Positions 16,323 through 24,557 of a stretch of 64,000 nt of DNA are shown in pieces (positions within the stretch are counted from its first letter, which is position 1; each line of letters begins with the position of its first letter). The stretch is taken from contig NZ_JAIUCZ020000001.1 of NCBI RefSeq assembly GCF_020176955.2, positions 1,302,001-1,366,000 on the forward strand, in the 5' to 3' direction. Made by a program: the position numbers and the translations under genes. This DNA comes from Nocardia sp. alder85J (GTDB lineage: Bacteria; Actinomycetota; Actinomycetes; Mycobacteriales; Mycobacteriaceae). The notes under the pieces are model-generated. The model was given only the letters and a program-made list of their open reading frames with translations, did not search any database and had not been told where the DNA came from.

Positions 16323-16427
16323 GGACGACCTCCTGCTCGGCCGCGGCGCCTGCCCGCGGAATCCCTGGTACCGAAAGAGAATTCGGGCGCGGTCGCCGAA
16401 TCACGACGGTCGGTGTCGCCCACTGGT

Positions 16428-16480
16428 ATGCGATCACCGATCGCATTACTCGATTCGGTATTATGCGAGCGTTGATCGCA
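16428..16480. promoter_or_regulatory. Twin operator TGCGA-N7-TCGCA
   Basis: Two copies of the same inverted repeat occur in the divergent region: TGCGA-TCACCGA-TCGCA at 16429-16445 (flanked by A and T so that ATGCGATC and GATCGCAT pair fully) and TGCGA-GCGTTGA-TCGCA at 16464-16480. The starts are 35 bases apart and the seven-base spacer is conserved. The position, 36 bases before the TetR start, suggests that TetR protein binds here and controls itself and the CoA-transferase/SDR genes. Confidence 0.65.
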
Positions 16481-16515
16481 CAGTGTCAAGGCCGGGACTC
16501 GGAGGACGGAGCGAC

Positions 16516-17436
16516 ATGCACTCTCACCCGCCGCCTCTCGCACCCCGGAGCGAGATCGAGACAGACCCGGGCACGCCCGCAAAGGCGGAGCCGGGCCTGT
16601 CTCCGGAGATCGAACCGCACGTGTCTTCGCAGGACGATCTGGGCACGTCTTCGGAGGCCGAACCGGGTTCGGCCCGCTGGTGGGCCGACCGCGCCGCGAC
16701 CGAGCATCGCCGCCGCCCGCGCTCGGGTGGCCTGTCCACCGCGCGGATCATCGACGCCGCACTGGAATTGCTCCGCGAGGGCGGCGTGGAGGCGCTCACC
16801 GTGCGCGCGGTCGCCGATCGGCTGGGTACCCGCAGCGCCTCGCTGTACCGGCACATCGCCGGCCGCGAGGAGCTGATCGCGCTCATCGCCGATCACGTCA
16901 TGGGCGATATCCGCATCGAACGCACCGATCGCGGCTGGCGCGCCGACGTCGAGGCGCTGATGCACGAGATGCGCCGCGTCATGCTCTCGCAGCCGCTGCC
17001 CGCGTCCGCGGCCCGCAACACCGCCGGATACGGGCCGAACACCCTGCGCCTGATCGACGCCGCACTGGAACTGTTCCTCGCGGCCGGGCTGGATCCGGCA
17101 CAGGCCGCGTACACCACCACCGCGATGATCCAGCTCGTCGCCGGCGGCGCCGACATCCAGCGCAGCGCCGTGGGACGCGGCGCGCGCGGCGCCACCCGGT
17201 CCGCCGGATTCGCCGAACTCGTACACGACCTGCCCGCCGACCGCTTCACCGCCATCCGCACCGCCGGCGCCGACTACGTCGCCGCGCCCGCGGACGAGGT
17301 CTTCACGCACGGCGTGCAGATCTTCCTCGACGGCGTGGCGGCCCGGCTGGACCGTCAGGACCGCCGGTCGCGACCGGCCCGGACCGATAGGCGAGCATCA
17401 CCAGAACGCAGCGCCGTGACCACGGACGAACCGTAG
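16516..17436 (+). CDS. TetR family regulator with long N-terminal extension
   Basis: 306 aa from the ATG at 16516 (GGAGGACGGA upstream). The first 70 residues are a hydrophilic Pro/Glu/Ser-rich tail. The helix-turn-helix follows: STARIIDAALELLREGGVEALTVRAVADRLGTRSASLYRHIAGREELIALIAD. The C-terminal part matches TetR_C of the tetracycline-repressor class (YGPNTLRLIDAALELFLAAGL). It faces the broken CoA-transferase/SDR genes across twin operators, so it is probably their autoregulated repressor, now partly orphaned. Confidence 0.88.
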   Translation: MHSHPPPLAPRSEIETDPGTPAKAEPGLSPEIEPHVSSQDDLGTSSEAEPGSARWWADRAATEHRRRPRSGGLSTARIIDAALELLREGGVEALTVRAVADRLGTRSASLYRHIAGREELIALIADHVMGDIRIERTDRGWRADVEALMHEMRRVMLSQPLPASAARNTAGYGPNTLRLIDAALELFLAAGLDPAQAAYTTTAMIQLVAGGADIQRSAVGRGARGATRSAGFAELVHDLPADRFTAIRTAGADYVAAPADEVFTHGVQIFLDGVAARLDRQDRRSRPARTDRRASPERSAVTTDEP

Positions 17437-17686
17437 CAACGCTCCCGCTCCCCACGCCCCGCACGGCACCCCCCTCGAAAAGCGCTGACCAGCACATTCT
17501 CCAGATTCGGACTGCGGAATCCGCCACCGCAAAGATCCTCCCCGGGAGTAGCCGGCTCCTCGCGACCACCGCGAGTACCGGGCACTGCCGCGAGGGCAGC
17601 ATCCCAATATTCGAGACTGTCATCTTCGAATGTGGACCCCGCTCGGGCGGGCGGGCAGAATCGACGGCACGGAGAGGAGAGCCCCG
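17437..17686. other. Intergenic region, no feature recognised
   Basis: 250 bases between the TetR and methyltransferase genes, both on the plus strand. It presumably contains the methyltransferase promoter. No inverted repeat, terminator hairpin or small gene was recognised. Confidence 0.4.
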
Positions 17687-18478
17687 ATGAGCAAGTACAC
17701 CCACGGTCATCATGAGTCGGTGCTGCGTTCGCATCGGCAGCGCACGGCCGCCAACTCGGCCGCGTACCTGCTGCCCCAGCTGGGTCCGGATCTCTCGCTG
17801 CTCGATGTCGGGGCCGGCCCCGGGACCATCACCGTGGACCTGGCGGCGCGGGTGGCCCGGGTGACGGCCACCGAGATCGGTGAGGCGGAGCTCGCGCTGT
17901 CGCGCGAGCTCGCCGCCGAACGCGGGGTGACCGGTATCGAGTTCAGCGTCCAGGATGTCCACGCCCTGACGTTCGCCGACGCGTCGTTCGATGTCGTGCA
18001 CGCGCACCAGGTGCTCCAGCATGTCGCGGATCCCGTTGCGGCACTGCGGGAAATGGCGCGCGTCGCGCGGCCGGGCGGGCTGGTCGCGGCGCGCGACGCC
18101 GATTACGCGGGATTCGTCTGGTGGCCGCGACTACCCGAACTCGACGAGTGGCTGCGGCTGTACCGCACCGCCGCGCGCGCCAACGGCGGCGAGCCCGACG
18201 CCGGGCGCCGGCTGCTGTCCTGGGCCCGGGCCGCCGGGCTGACCGATATCGTCGCGACGTCGTCGACCTGGTGTTATGCGACTCCCGACGAGCGCGAGGG
18301 GTGGGGCGGCATGTGGGCGGACCGGATCCTCGAATCGGCGCTGTCGCGGCAGTTGGTCGACTCCGGCCTCGCCACCACCGCCGACCTCGAGCGCATCAGC
18401 CGCGCCTGGCGTCGGTGGACGGACGCCGAGGACGGGTGGATCTCGTTGGTGCACGGCGAAATCCTCGCCCGGGTCTGA
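17687..18478 (+). CDS. Class I SAM-dependent methyltransferase
   Basis: 263 aa from the ATG at 17687 (GGAGAGGAGAG upstream). Motif I LLDVGAGPGTITVDLA, motif II ATEIGEAELALSREL, motif III SVQDVHALTFADASFDVVHAHQVLQHVADP and motif post-III REMARVARPGGLVAARDADY define a UbiE/Methyltransf_11-like enzyme. It would methylate a small molecule at N, O or C. Substrate unknown; the convergent TetR neighbour gives no hint. Confidence 0.88.
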   Translation: MSKYTHGHHESVLRSHRQRTAANSAAYLLPQLGPDLSLLDVGAGPGTITVDLAARVARVTATEIGEAELALSRELAAERGVTGIEFSVQDVHALTFADASFDVVHAHQVLQHVADPVAALREMARVARPGGLVAARDADYAGFVWWPRLPELDEWLRLYRTAARANGGEPDAGRRLLSWARAAGLTDIVATSSTWCYATPDEREGWGGMWADRILESALSRQLVDSGLATTADLERISRAWRRWTDAEDGWISLVHGEILARV

Positions 18479-18483
18479 GCGGC

Positions 18484-19083
18484 TCAGCGGGAGCGGACGC
18501 TGTCCAGCGTCCGCGCCAGGAAGTCGGCGAGCACGCCGTCCCGGTTCGCCCAGTCGTTCATCGTGGTCAGCAGGGCGTACAGCCCGAGGAGGAAGAAGAC
18601 CGCGCTGTTCATCGGCTGCACCTGTGCGCCGACCTCGCCGCGGTCCTGCGCCGCGCCGATCTCGCGGGCGATCAGGACGATGACGGCGTGGTTCTCGCTG
18701 TCGTCGACCGGTGGCCGGGTCTGGGAGAAGTGCAGCGCCAGCAGATCCCGGAACAGGGCCTGGCCGAGGCGCCGCTCGAGTCCGAGCACCCGCCGGACCG
18801 TCTCCGCGAGGATCGCCGCGAGATCGCGGTGCTGATCGGCGAAGCGGTTCAGCTGGGCCGCGATCCGATCCTCCTCGCGGTTCTCCAGTTCGAGCAGCAC
18901 ATGTTCCTTGGTGGGGAAGTGGAAGTAGAAGGTGCCGTGGGCGACGCCCGCGGCGGTGACGATGGCGCTCACGTCCGCCTCAGCCATCCCGGCCCGCTTG
19001 AACTCGGCCATCGCGGCGCCGAGCAGGCGTTCGCGGGTCTGCATGCGCTTGACCTCGCGCACCGACGGCCCGTCCGTCACCAT
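18484..19083 (-). CDS. TetR family regulator at the end of the MoxR/VWA operon
   Basis: 199 aa from the ATG at 19083 (nine bases after AGGGG; ATG at 19092 is the alternative). The helix-turn-helix reads TRERLLGAAMAEFKRAGMAEADVSAIVTAAGVAHGTFYFHFPTKEHVLLELE; the ligand domain is helical. It follows the 140-aa membrane protein gene by 97 bases on the same strand and may be the regulator of that operon. The 12-bp palindrome at 23160-23171 upstream of the operon is the natural candidate target. Confidence 0.88.
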   Translation of the reverse strand: MVTDGPSVREVKRMQTRERLLGAAMAEFKRAGMAEADVSAIVTAAGVAHGTFYFHFPTKEHVLLELENREEDRIAAQLNRFADQHRDLAAILAETVRRVLGLERRLGQALFRDLLALHFSQTRPPVDDSENHAVIVLIAREIGAAQDRGEVGAQVQPMNSAVFFLLGLYALLTTMNDWANRDGVLADFLARTLDSVRSR

Positions 19084-19180
19084 CGCCGCCATCCCCTCTC
19101 CGTGCGGACCCCAGCCGGTCCTCCGCACAGTATCGCGCAGACACCTCGGGGCAATCGCTGGGTACCGCGGGACGGCGGGG

Positions 19181-19603
19181 CTATTTCGGTGTCGCGTGCG
19201 CGGCGGCGTCGCGGGCCGCGCGCTGGTCGTGGATGCGAACCAGTTCCCGGAAGCCCAGCCGATGGTAGCCGGGCGTGGGCTGGACACCCCACCGGTCCTG
19301 GGCCTTGTCCTTGGCCCGCGCGCCCTCCGGCGGTCCGAGGATCGGGTAGGGAACCTGGCATTCCTGGGTGTCGTCGGAGTATTGGATCTTGCGCAGTTCA
19401 CTACAGATCTGGGTGAGGCTCAGGGTCGGGTAGCCGTAGTAGACGGCCATGAACGGCAGCGTGAACGCGCCTTCGACGACCAGGGCGACCAGGCAGATCA
19501 GGGTCACGCGCTGGATCCATGTGTGCATGTTCGCGTAGTAGGGGGTGGTCCCGGCCGGGAGATCCTGGGCCACAGCGTCTTTCGCGGCAGGTGAGGTGGT
19601 CAC
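19181..19603 (-). CDS. Unrecognised membrane protein (140 aa)
   Basis: Residues 27-53 ([20 protein letters not shown]...) form one or two hydrophobic spans. The rest is a hydrophilic domain with two Cys ([19 protein letters not shown]) spaced for a possible disulfide, and a conserved-looking tail [21 protein letters not shown]. It lies 18 bases after the 221-aa membrane protein gene in an operon with a MoxR ATPase and a VWA protein. No family recognised. It may be a subunit of the same membrane complex, with the Cys-bearing part outside. Confidence 0.7.
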   Translation of the reverse strand: MTTSPAAKDAVAQDLPAGTTPYYANMHTWIQRVTLICLVALVVEGAFTLPFMAVYYGYPTLSLTQICSELRKIQYSDDTQECQVPYPILGPPEGARAKDKAQDRWGVQPTPGYHRLGFRELVRIHDQRAARDAAAHATPK

Positions 19604-19621
19604 GGCAGTGCTCCGATGCGT

Positions 19622-20287
19622 TCAGTCGGTGAAGATCTCGCGGTTCACCGTGTGCAGGTACGGGATCGCCAGGAAGGGGCTGATATAGAAGATGTCGTAG
19701 AGCCACCAGCCCACGACCGGGAAGATGGTGCCGCGGAAGCGGACATCGGCGTACATGGTCATGTTGAACACGTAGGCGCACCAGATCACGATGCCCATCC
19801 AGCAGGTGACGATCATCCACTGCTGGCCCCAGCGCTTCATCTGGAGGAAGCCGATCGCGGCGGCGACCCGCATCGAGAACACGGTCAGGATCAGGCCGTA
19901 CACATAGGATTTCTCGCCCGGCCCGGAGGCGCCGCCGACCCACATCTCGTTGTAGTGCCAGAAGTAGCCGCCGTCGAACATATCGCCCCAGCCGACCAGC
20001 AGCACCCGGCTGAGCAGGGTGTGGTTGGCGACCATGTCCATGGCCCAGCCCAGGCTGTTGAGACAGCCGTCGATGAGCACCAGATAGCCGAGCAGGGTGA
20101 CGATCATCGGCCGCACCGACAGTCCGGCGCGCAGGGCGCGGCGTTGTAATACCACGCCGCGCAGGAAGATCGGCAGTCCGATGATGCCCGGCGCCCACAT
20201 CCCCATCAGGGCCGCGCCGGTGATCATCCACTTGTCGGCCGTGCGTTGCGCGCGGCGGGAATCGTCCTCGTGTACCTCGAGGGTCAC
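19622..20287 (-). CDS. Unrecognised multi-pass membrane protein (221 aa)
   Basis: Starts at a GTG (20287) forming GTGA with the stop of the 42-aa gene; two further GTGs lie 9 and 12 bases upstream. About five or six hydrophobic helices. Polar residues inside or at the ends of helices are notable: LVLIDGCLNSLGWAMDMVANH, GWGDMFDGGYFWHYNEMW and AYVFNMTMYADVRF. His, Glu and Asp in these stretches could bind a metal. No NorB, AmoA/PmoA or alkane hydroxylase motif was found. Being in one operon with a MoxR-VWA pair suggests it is their client. Confidence 0.75.
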   Translation of the reverse strand: MTLEVHEDDSRRAQRTADKWMITGAALMGMWAPGIIGLPIFLRGVVLQRRALRAGLSVRPMIVTLLGYLVLIDGCLNSLGWAMDMVANHTLLSRVLLVGWGDMFDGGYFWHYNEMWVGGASGPGEKSYVYGLILTVFSMRVAAAIGFLQMKRWGQQWMIVTCWMGIVIWCAYVFNMTMYADVRFRGTIFPVVGWWLYDIFYISPFLAIPYLHTVNREIFTD

Positions 20288-20412
20288 AGGTCCCACCACC
20301 CTCGGGCGAAGGACATGTAGAGCTGAATGCCGAACATCGTCAGCAGGAAGCCGTAGATGACGATCTGCAGGACGATCAGCGCCCGCTTCCTGCCCTGTTC
20401 CTGTCGATCCAT
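20284..20412 (-). CDS. 42-residue single-helix membrane protein
   Basis: ATG at 20412, with GGAAAGGAAT upstream, to TGA at 20284. A basic N-terminus (MDRQEQGRKR) is followed by one membrane helix ALIVLQIVIYGFLLTMFGIQLY and a short tail ending GWWDL. The positive-inside rule places the N-terminus in the cytoplasm. Its stop overlaps the GTG of the next membrane gene by four bases and it starts 19 bases after the MoxR gene, so it is firmly inside the operon. A small accessory subunit is likely. Confidence 0.7.
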   Translation of the reverse strand: MDRQEQGRKRALIVLQIVIYGFLLTMFGIQLYMSFARGWWDL

Positions 20413-20431
20413 GCCGATTCCTTTCCCGTAC

Positions 20432-21229
20432 TCAGGACGTTGTCGTGGTGTCGGCGGGTTGCAGTGTGGCGGCGGCGATTTCGCGCAACCCGTCGATGAT
20501 CGCCGCGTCGGTACTCGTCGGAGCGAGGATGCAGGCCTCGGCGGCGTCGGATTCCGTTGCGCCGGAGGCGATCAGCCGGGCTGCGGTCACCAGTACCCGG
20601 GTCGAGGGCGGCTCGAAGTGGAAGGCCCGATCGGCGGATCGAACTGCGTTGGCGCAGCGCACGAGTCGCTGCGCGACCGGCAGCGCGACCGAGGTCTCCG
20701 CGACGATCGTCGCCGCTTCCGCATCCGCTGGCAGATAGTCCATCGCGATGGTGACGAAGCGTTGCCGGAACGAGGGTTTGAGCTCCTTGAACGAGCTGCG
20801 GTAGGCCGGGTTGTAGGAGCCCACCAGCATGAATGTGCACGGGGCGGTGACGGTTTCCGCGGCCCGGTCCAGATACAGCGTGCGCCGGTGGTCGGTCAGC
20901 GAGTGCAGGACGGCCAGCGAGTCCTGCCGGGCCTCGGCCACCTCGTCGAGATAGCAGATCGCGCCGGACTTCACGGCCCTGGTCAGCGGACCGTCGGTCC
21001 AGACGACGTCGCCACCGGTCACCAGGAAGCGGCCGACGAGATCGGACGCGGTCAGATCGTCGTGGCAACTGACCGTGACCAGGGGCCGGTGCAGCAGTTC
21101 GGCCATGTGCTCGACGAACCGCGTCTTCCCGCACCCGGTGGGCCCGGTCAGCATCACCGGGACGCCACTGCGGAACGCGTGCTCGAACAGCGCCTGTTCG
21201 TTGCCGCTGGATCGGTAGGTGCCGGTCAT
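20432..21229 (-). CDS. MoxR/CbbQ/NorQ-type AAA+ ATPase
   Basis: 265 aa. Walker A GPTGCGKT at residues 29-36, Walker B ICYLDEVAEA with Asp95/Glu96, sensor 1 in LVGSYNPAY, and FRQRFVTI as the arginine-finger segment. The short length and DLVGRFLVTGGDVVWTDGPLTRAVKSGAI belong to the CbbQ/NirQ/NorQ subgroup of MoxR ATPases. These work with a VWA partner to activate or load metal into a client enzyme. Here the VWA gene ends 22 bases upstream and the genes that follow are membrane proteins of unknown type. Confidence 0.9.
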   Translation of the reverse strand: MTGTYRSSGNEQALFEHAFRSGVPVMLTGPTGCGKTRFVEHMAELLHRPLVTVSCHDDLTASDLVGRFLVTGGDVVWTDGPLTRAVKSGAICYLDEVAEARQDSLAVLHSLTDHRRTLYLDRAAETVTAPCTFMLVGSYNPAYRSSFKELKPSFRQRFVTIAMDYLPADAEAATIVAETSVALPVAQRLVRCANAVRSADRAFHFEPPSTRVLVTAARLIASGATESDAAEACILAPTSTDAAIIDGLREIAAATLQPADTTTTS

Positions 21230-21251
21230 CGTCGTCCTGTCCCGATGGTGG

Positions 21252-22790
21252 TCACGGTGCGGTCAGTTCGCGGTGGACCCGGGCGAGCACCCGCGGCAGC
21301 TCGTCCACGCGCCGGATGCGCCGGGAGCGACGGGGGCCGAACACCTCCGGCAGCGGGTCGACGCGGACCGGGCCGACGCCGAGGTAGTAGATGCGGACAC
21401 CCGCCCGGTCCGCCTCCTCGACGGCGTGCGCCGCGTCGGCCCAGGCGTAGCGCCCCTCGTATCCCTCGTCCGAGAGCAGTCCGTCCCCGATGACCAGCAG
21501 CAGCCGCCGTTGCGCCGGCTGCGCCAGCAACCGCGCGGTCAGGTGCCGCAGCGGTGCGCCCAGCCGGGTGTATCCGCCGGTGACCAGTCCCTGTGCGCTG
21601 GGCGGGACGAAACGCCGGTCGGTGAAGTTCTTCAGGCAGCGGACCTCCACCCGGTGCCGGGTGTTGCCGGTGAACACGAAGACGCCGTGCCGTTCCCGGG
21701 CTCGGGTCATGGCGCTGGACAAGGCGTCCGCGCAGGCCAGTTCCAGCCGGAAGGCCTCCCCGCCGCGCATCCCCAGCGACGAGCTGCCGTCCAGGAGTAC
21801 GGCGGTGGTGACGTCCCGGTCGGCGCGCGCCAGATCCCGGAACACCCGCGGCTGGGCCGCCGCGCCGGTCAGCGCATCGATGTAGTGGCCGACGTAGCGA
21901 TCGACGTCGAGGTCCGCGCCGTCCTCCAGCCGTCCGGTCATCGCACGGTGGGTGTGCTGCTCGAACCAGTGGCGCAGATCGCTTGCGGCCGAGGTCTGTT
22001 CGGGAATCCGCGCGGCGTCCGCGCGTTCCACGACGGCGACGTGATCGCGCCGGAAACTCTGTGTCCACATGTTCCATTCCGGGTAGGGGATGCCCGGCCG
22101 ATGCTCGGGGGTGAGGTCGGGATCGTTGTCGTCCGGGCGGCTCGGCGGCGGTGGATTCCGGTTGGGCGCACCGCCGTCCCCGCCCACCGGCACCGACCAG
22201 GGCCGCGGCCGCGGCCGCCGCCGCCGCGATCCGCTGGTCCACGGCAGGCGGCCGCGGGTGCGCCGCAGTCGCTCCAGCGCCCCGCCCGGCCCGGCGGCGG
22301 ACAGCGGCAGCGCGCCGAGCAGCGGAGGCGGATCCAGCGGCCGGTCGCTGCCGGCCAGGGCGATCGCGCGATCGAACATCGTGGCGGCGGCCATGTCCTC
22401 GGCCTCGGGTTCCAATTCGGGTAGCGCCCTGCGGAATTCGCTAAGCAGGCCGGGCCAGCGCGACGCGATCCAGCCCAGCGCCACCCCGGCCTCGACATAG
22501 ACCAGCGCCCGCAGCTCCCGAGCCGGCAGCTCGCCGAGCCGATATCCGGCGATGCGCTCCTTCGACGGTGAACATTGCAGCGCCACAGCGCATGTCACGG
22601 TCCGGCGAGTCCAGTCCGGGGCAATCGGATAGGGAACGTGGACCACGGTCAGCGTGGCGTCGAGTCCGAAGCGCCGCCGCGCGCCGGTCACCAGCCGCGC
22701 GCCCGCCCGCCGGGTCTCCCCGAACGCCACCGCGGTGATCCCGCAACTGCGTTCGAGGGCGGTCGCCGCCGCGGAGGCCGGCGCGGTCAC
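21252..22790 (-). CDS. NorD/CbbO-type VWA domain protein
   Basis: 512 aa from a GTG at 22790, 25 bases after the 34-aa gene. The N-terminal half is poorly conserved with an Arg/Pro-rich linker (about 185-225). The C-terminal von Willebrand A domain begins near residue 328: the MIDAS metal site is DGSSS (Asp334, Ser336, Ser338), with Thr in GGYTRLGAPL and Asp in VIGDGLLSDEGYEGRY. Layout and pairing with a NorQ-type ATPase match NorD/CbbO co-activators, which dock the ATPase on its client. Neither NorB/NorC nor Rubisco genes are nearby. Confidence 0.88.
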   Translation of the reverse strand: MTAPASAAATALERSCGITAVAFGETRRAGARLVTGARRRFGLDATLTVVHVPYPIAPDWTRRTVTCAVALQCSPSKERIAGYRLGELPARELRALVYVEAGVALGWIASRWPGLLSEFRRALPELEPEAEDMAAATMFDRAIALAGSDRPLDPPPLLGALPLSAAGPGGALERLRRTRGRLPWTSGSRRRRPRPRPWSVPVGGDGGAPNRNPPPPSRPDDNDPDLTPEHRPGIPYPEWNMWTQSFRRDHVAVVERADAARIPEQTSAASDLRHWFEQHTHRAMTGRLEDGADLDVDRYVGHYIDALTGAAAQPRVFRDLARADRDVTTAVLLDGSSSLGMRGGEAFRLELACADALSSAMTRARERHGVFVFTGNTRHRVEVRCLKNFTDRRFVPPSAQGLVTGGYTRLGAPLRHLTARLLAQPAQRRLLLVIGDGLLSDEGYEGRYAWADAAHAVEEADRAGVRIYYLGVGPVRVDPLPEVFGPRRSRRIRRVDELPRVLARVHRELTAP

Positions 22791-22815
22791 GGCCGGACAC
22801 CGCCGCCGGCCGCGC

Positions 22816-22920
22816 TCAGAATGTGCCCAGCCTGCTGAACATCCAGTACCAGAACGCGATGATCAGCGCGGTGCCGCCGTACGCGGCGAGATAGCGAACG
22901 CCTTCCCAGAGCCATGACAT
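22816..22920 (-). CDS. 34-residue single-helix membrane protein
   Basis: ATG at 22920 with GGAGG seven bases upstream; product MSWLWEGVRYLAAYGGTALI followed by IAFWYWMFSRLGTF, one aromatic-rich membrane helix. First gene of the operon leading into the VWA and MoxR genes. An upstream in-frame Met at 23019 would add a basic unlikely leader. Like the 42-aa protein further down, it is probably a small subunit or assembly factor of the membrane complex. Confidence 0.65.
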   Translation of the reverse strand: MSWLWEGVRYLAAYGGTALIIAFWYWMFSRLGTF

Positions 22921-23338
22921 GGCCGAACCTCCTCGGTGATGTGCGGTGACGAACCTCGCCGGCCGCCGCAGTGTGTGCACCGGCCCGGTCACGGGTCGCG
23001 CGAACACTTTCGGGCGCAATCACTTCCGCGATGGCGATGCGGTCGTTCGAACGGCTGTATGCACAGATGAGCATGCGCGCCTTACCCTTTCGCGTCCGCA
23101 AGCGAAGCCCTGCGGTCGGGGAGGTCGTCGTCTCGTCTGCTAGTTGTAGAGCATTTTACTGACTCGAGTCAATAGGATTGGTGTCAAGAAATCAGGAAAT
23201 CAAGCATATCTGTTGCAGTACAACATATTCAGATACATCCTGAATGCCGATGCCGTAGATACAGTAGTCTCTGGTCAGCGACACTCGGAGCGAGCAGGGC
23301 CAACACCGAACAACCGATCCACCCGACAGGAGATCGCC
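22921..23338. other. Divergent regulatory region of the MoxR/VWA operon
   Basis: 418 bases, with a locally AT-rich part (about 23140-23280). It contains the palindrome TGACTCGAGTCA and the inverted repeat ATTCAG-N7-CTGAAT (23227-23245). No convincing gene was found in it. It should hold the promoter of the minus-strand operon and the one serving the SDR fragment. Confidence 0.5.
23160..23171. promoter_or_regulatory. Palindrome TGACTCGAGTCA, candidate operator
   Basis: A 12-bp perfect palindrome in an AT-rich stretch, 240 bases upstream of the 34-aa gene that opens the MoxR/VWA operon and 168 bases upstream of the SDR fragment. A TetR-type regulator gene ends that operon, so this may be its site. 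Confidence 0.5.
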
Positions 23339-23650
23339 ATGACCGACCGGCTCGCCGTCACCGGCATGGCCCGCGCCCTGGCCGCCGAACTCGGCAGACA
23401 CGACATCCGGGTCAACAGCGTGCACCCCGGACCGGTCAACACCCCGATGGGCACCACCGACATGGCGGCCGCCATCAGCCGCGCACTGGACACCTTCCCG
23501 CGACTGGCGAACATGAACACCCCCTTCCTGTCCGGCTGGGTCTCCGAACCGGAGGATGTCGCGGACGCCGTCTGCTGGCTGGCCTCCGACGAATCGCGCT
23601 ACGTCACCGCCGCACAGATCCCCGTCGACCAGGGCCTCACCCAGTACTGA
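23339..23650 (+). pseudogene. SDR C-terminal fragment with its own start
   Basis: 103 codons from an ATG with GGAG six bases upstream. After MTDRL the sequence joins directly to AVTGMARALAAELGRHDIRVNSVHPGPVNTPMG and runs to SRYVTAAQIPVDQGLTQY, the last 40% of a mycofactocin-type SDR. The Rossmann domain, the catalytic Ser and the YxxxK motif are missing (AVTGMARAL normally follows the catalytic Lys). It cannot be a working SDR alone. The clean ribosome site suggests the original start region was fused to the tail by a deletion. Confidence 0.7.
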
Positions 23651-23666
23651 CCGGCCCCCGGCTGCA

Positions 23667-23768
23667 TCAGCGCAGCGTGAAGTACGCCGTGCTGACCGCC
23701 CCGGCGATCAGGCAGTAGACGGCGAACGGGGTGAGGGTTCTGGTTTCGAACCTGTACGTGAGAACCAT
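23667..23768 (-). CDS. Possible 33-residue membrane peptide
   Basis: ATG at 23768, weak AGGGA upstream; product starts MVLTYRFETRTLTPFAVYC and continues LIAGAVSTAYFTLR, one short hydrophobic span. It lies 90 bases downstream of the response regulator stop on the same strand. Support is only the reading frame, the helix and the position. Confidence 0.3.
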   Translation of the reverse strand: MVLTYRFETRTLTPFAVYCLIAGAVSTAYFTLR

Positions 23769-23858
23769 ACCGTCCCTGTCGACGAGTGATTGCCGGGTCG
23801 CTGGGCCAGCCTGGCAAGCTGTCGCTGAGAGCACGCTGAGATCGTGCCGCGACCGGGG

Positions 23859-24557
23859 TCAGAGCTGCTCGGCGGCCACCGGTCCGGGGTCGACCATCCG
23901 GTAGCCGACACCGCGCAGGGTCTCGATGCTGTTGCGCCCGTACGGTGCATCGATCTTCTTGCGCAGATATCCCACGTAGACCTCGACCACGTTCTCCGGT
24001 CCGTCGTAGTGCGCGTCCCACACGTTCTGCAGGATCTCGGTCTTGGTGACCGCGATTCCCTTGTGCCGCAGGAAGAATCGGAGCAGACCGAATTCCCGCG
24101 GGGTCAGCGTGAGCAGATCGCCGCCGCGGTGGACGGTGCGCTGCGCCTGATCCAGCACCAGATCGTCCGCACGCAGCAGGGCCGGTTGCTGGGGAGTCGC
24201 CCGGCGGCGCAGCAAGGCGTGCAGCCGGGCGATCAGGACCACGAACGAGAACGGTTTGGTGAGGTAGTCGTCGGCGCCCAGTTCCAGCGCGTCGGCCAGG
24301 TCGTAGTCGCCGTCCTTGGCCGTCAGCACGAGCACCGGGGTGCTCACGTCCCGGGCGCGCAGCCGCCGCACCACCTCGTAGCCGCTGAGCTGCGGCAGCA
24401 TGATGTCCAGCACGATGACGTCGAACGGATTCTCCCGCGCCAGCCACAGCCCCTCGGCGCCGTCACGGGCGGTCTGGACCACGAAACCCTCCAGCTCCAG
24501 CCCGCGCCGGAGCGTCTGCGCCAAGCGCACCTCGTCCTCCACCACCAGCACCCGCAC
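23859..24557 (-). CDS. OmpR-family response regulator
   Basis: 232 aa from a GTG at 24557. Receiver domain: acidic pair Glu7/Asp8/Glu9 in VVEDE, phosphoacceptor Asp51 in VIVLDIMLP, Lys101 in LTKPF. C-terminal winged helix: LTLTPREFGLLRFFLRHKG and VVEVYVGYLRKKID...IETLRGVGYRM. It pairs with the histidine kinase gene upstream on the same strand; the kinase comes first and is separated by 283 bases, so this gene may have its own promoter. Its targets are unknown; MprA/TrcR-type regulators are the nearest known type. Confidence 0.92.
   Translation of the reverse strand: MRVLVVEDEVRLAQTLRRGLELEGFVVQTARDGAEGLWLARENPFDVIVLDIMLPQLSGYEVVRRLRARDVSTPVLVLTAKDGDYDLADALELGADDYLTKPFSFVVLIARLHALLRRRATPQQPALLRADDLVLDQAQRTVHRGGDLLTLTPREFGLLRFFLRHKGIAVTKTEILQNVWDAHYDGPENVVEVYVGYLRKKIDAPYGRNSIETLRGVGYRMVDPGPVAAEQL

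Noticed and set aside
18484..22920. Nitric oxide reductase (norCB) or Rubisco (cbb) operon
   Set aside because: The ATPase and VWA proteins fit those systems, but no NorB, NorC, CbbL or CbbS sequence is present.
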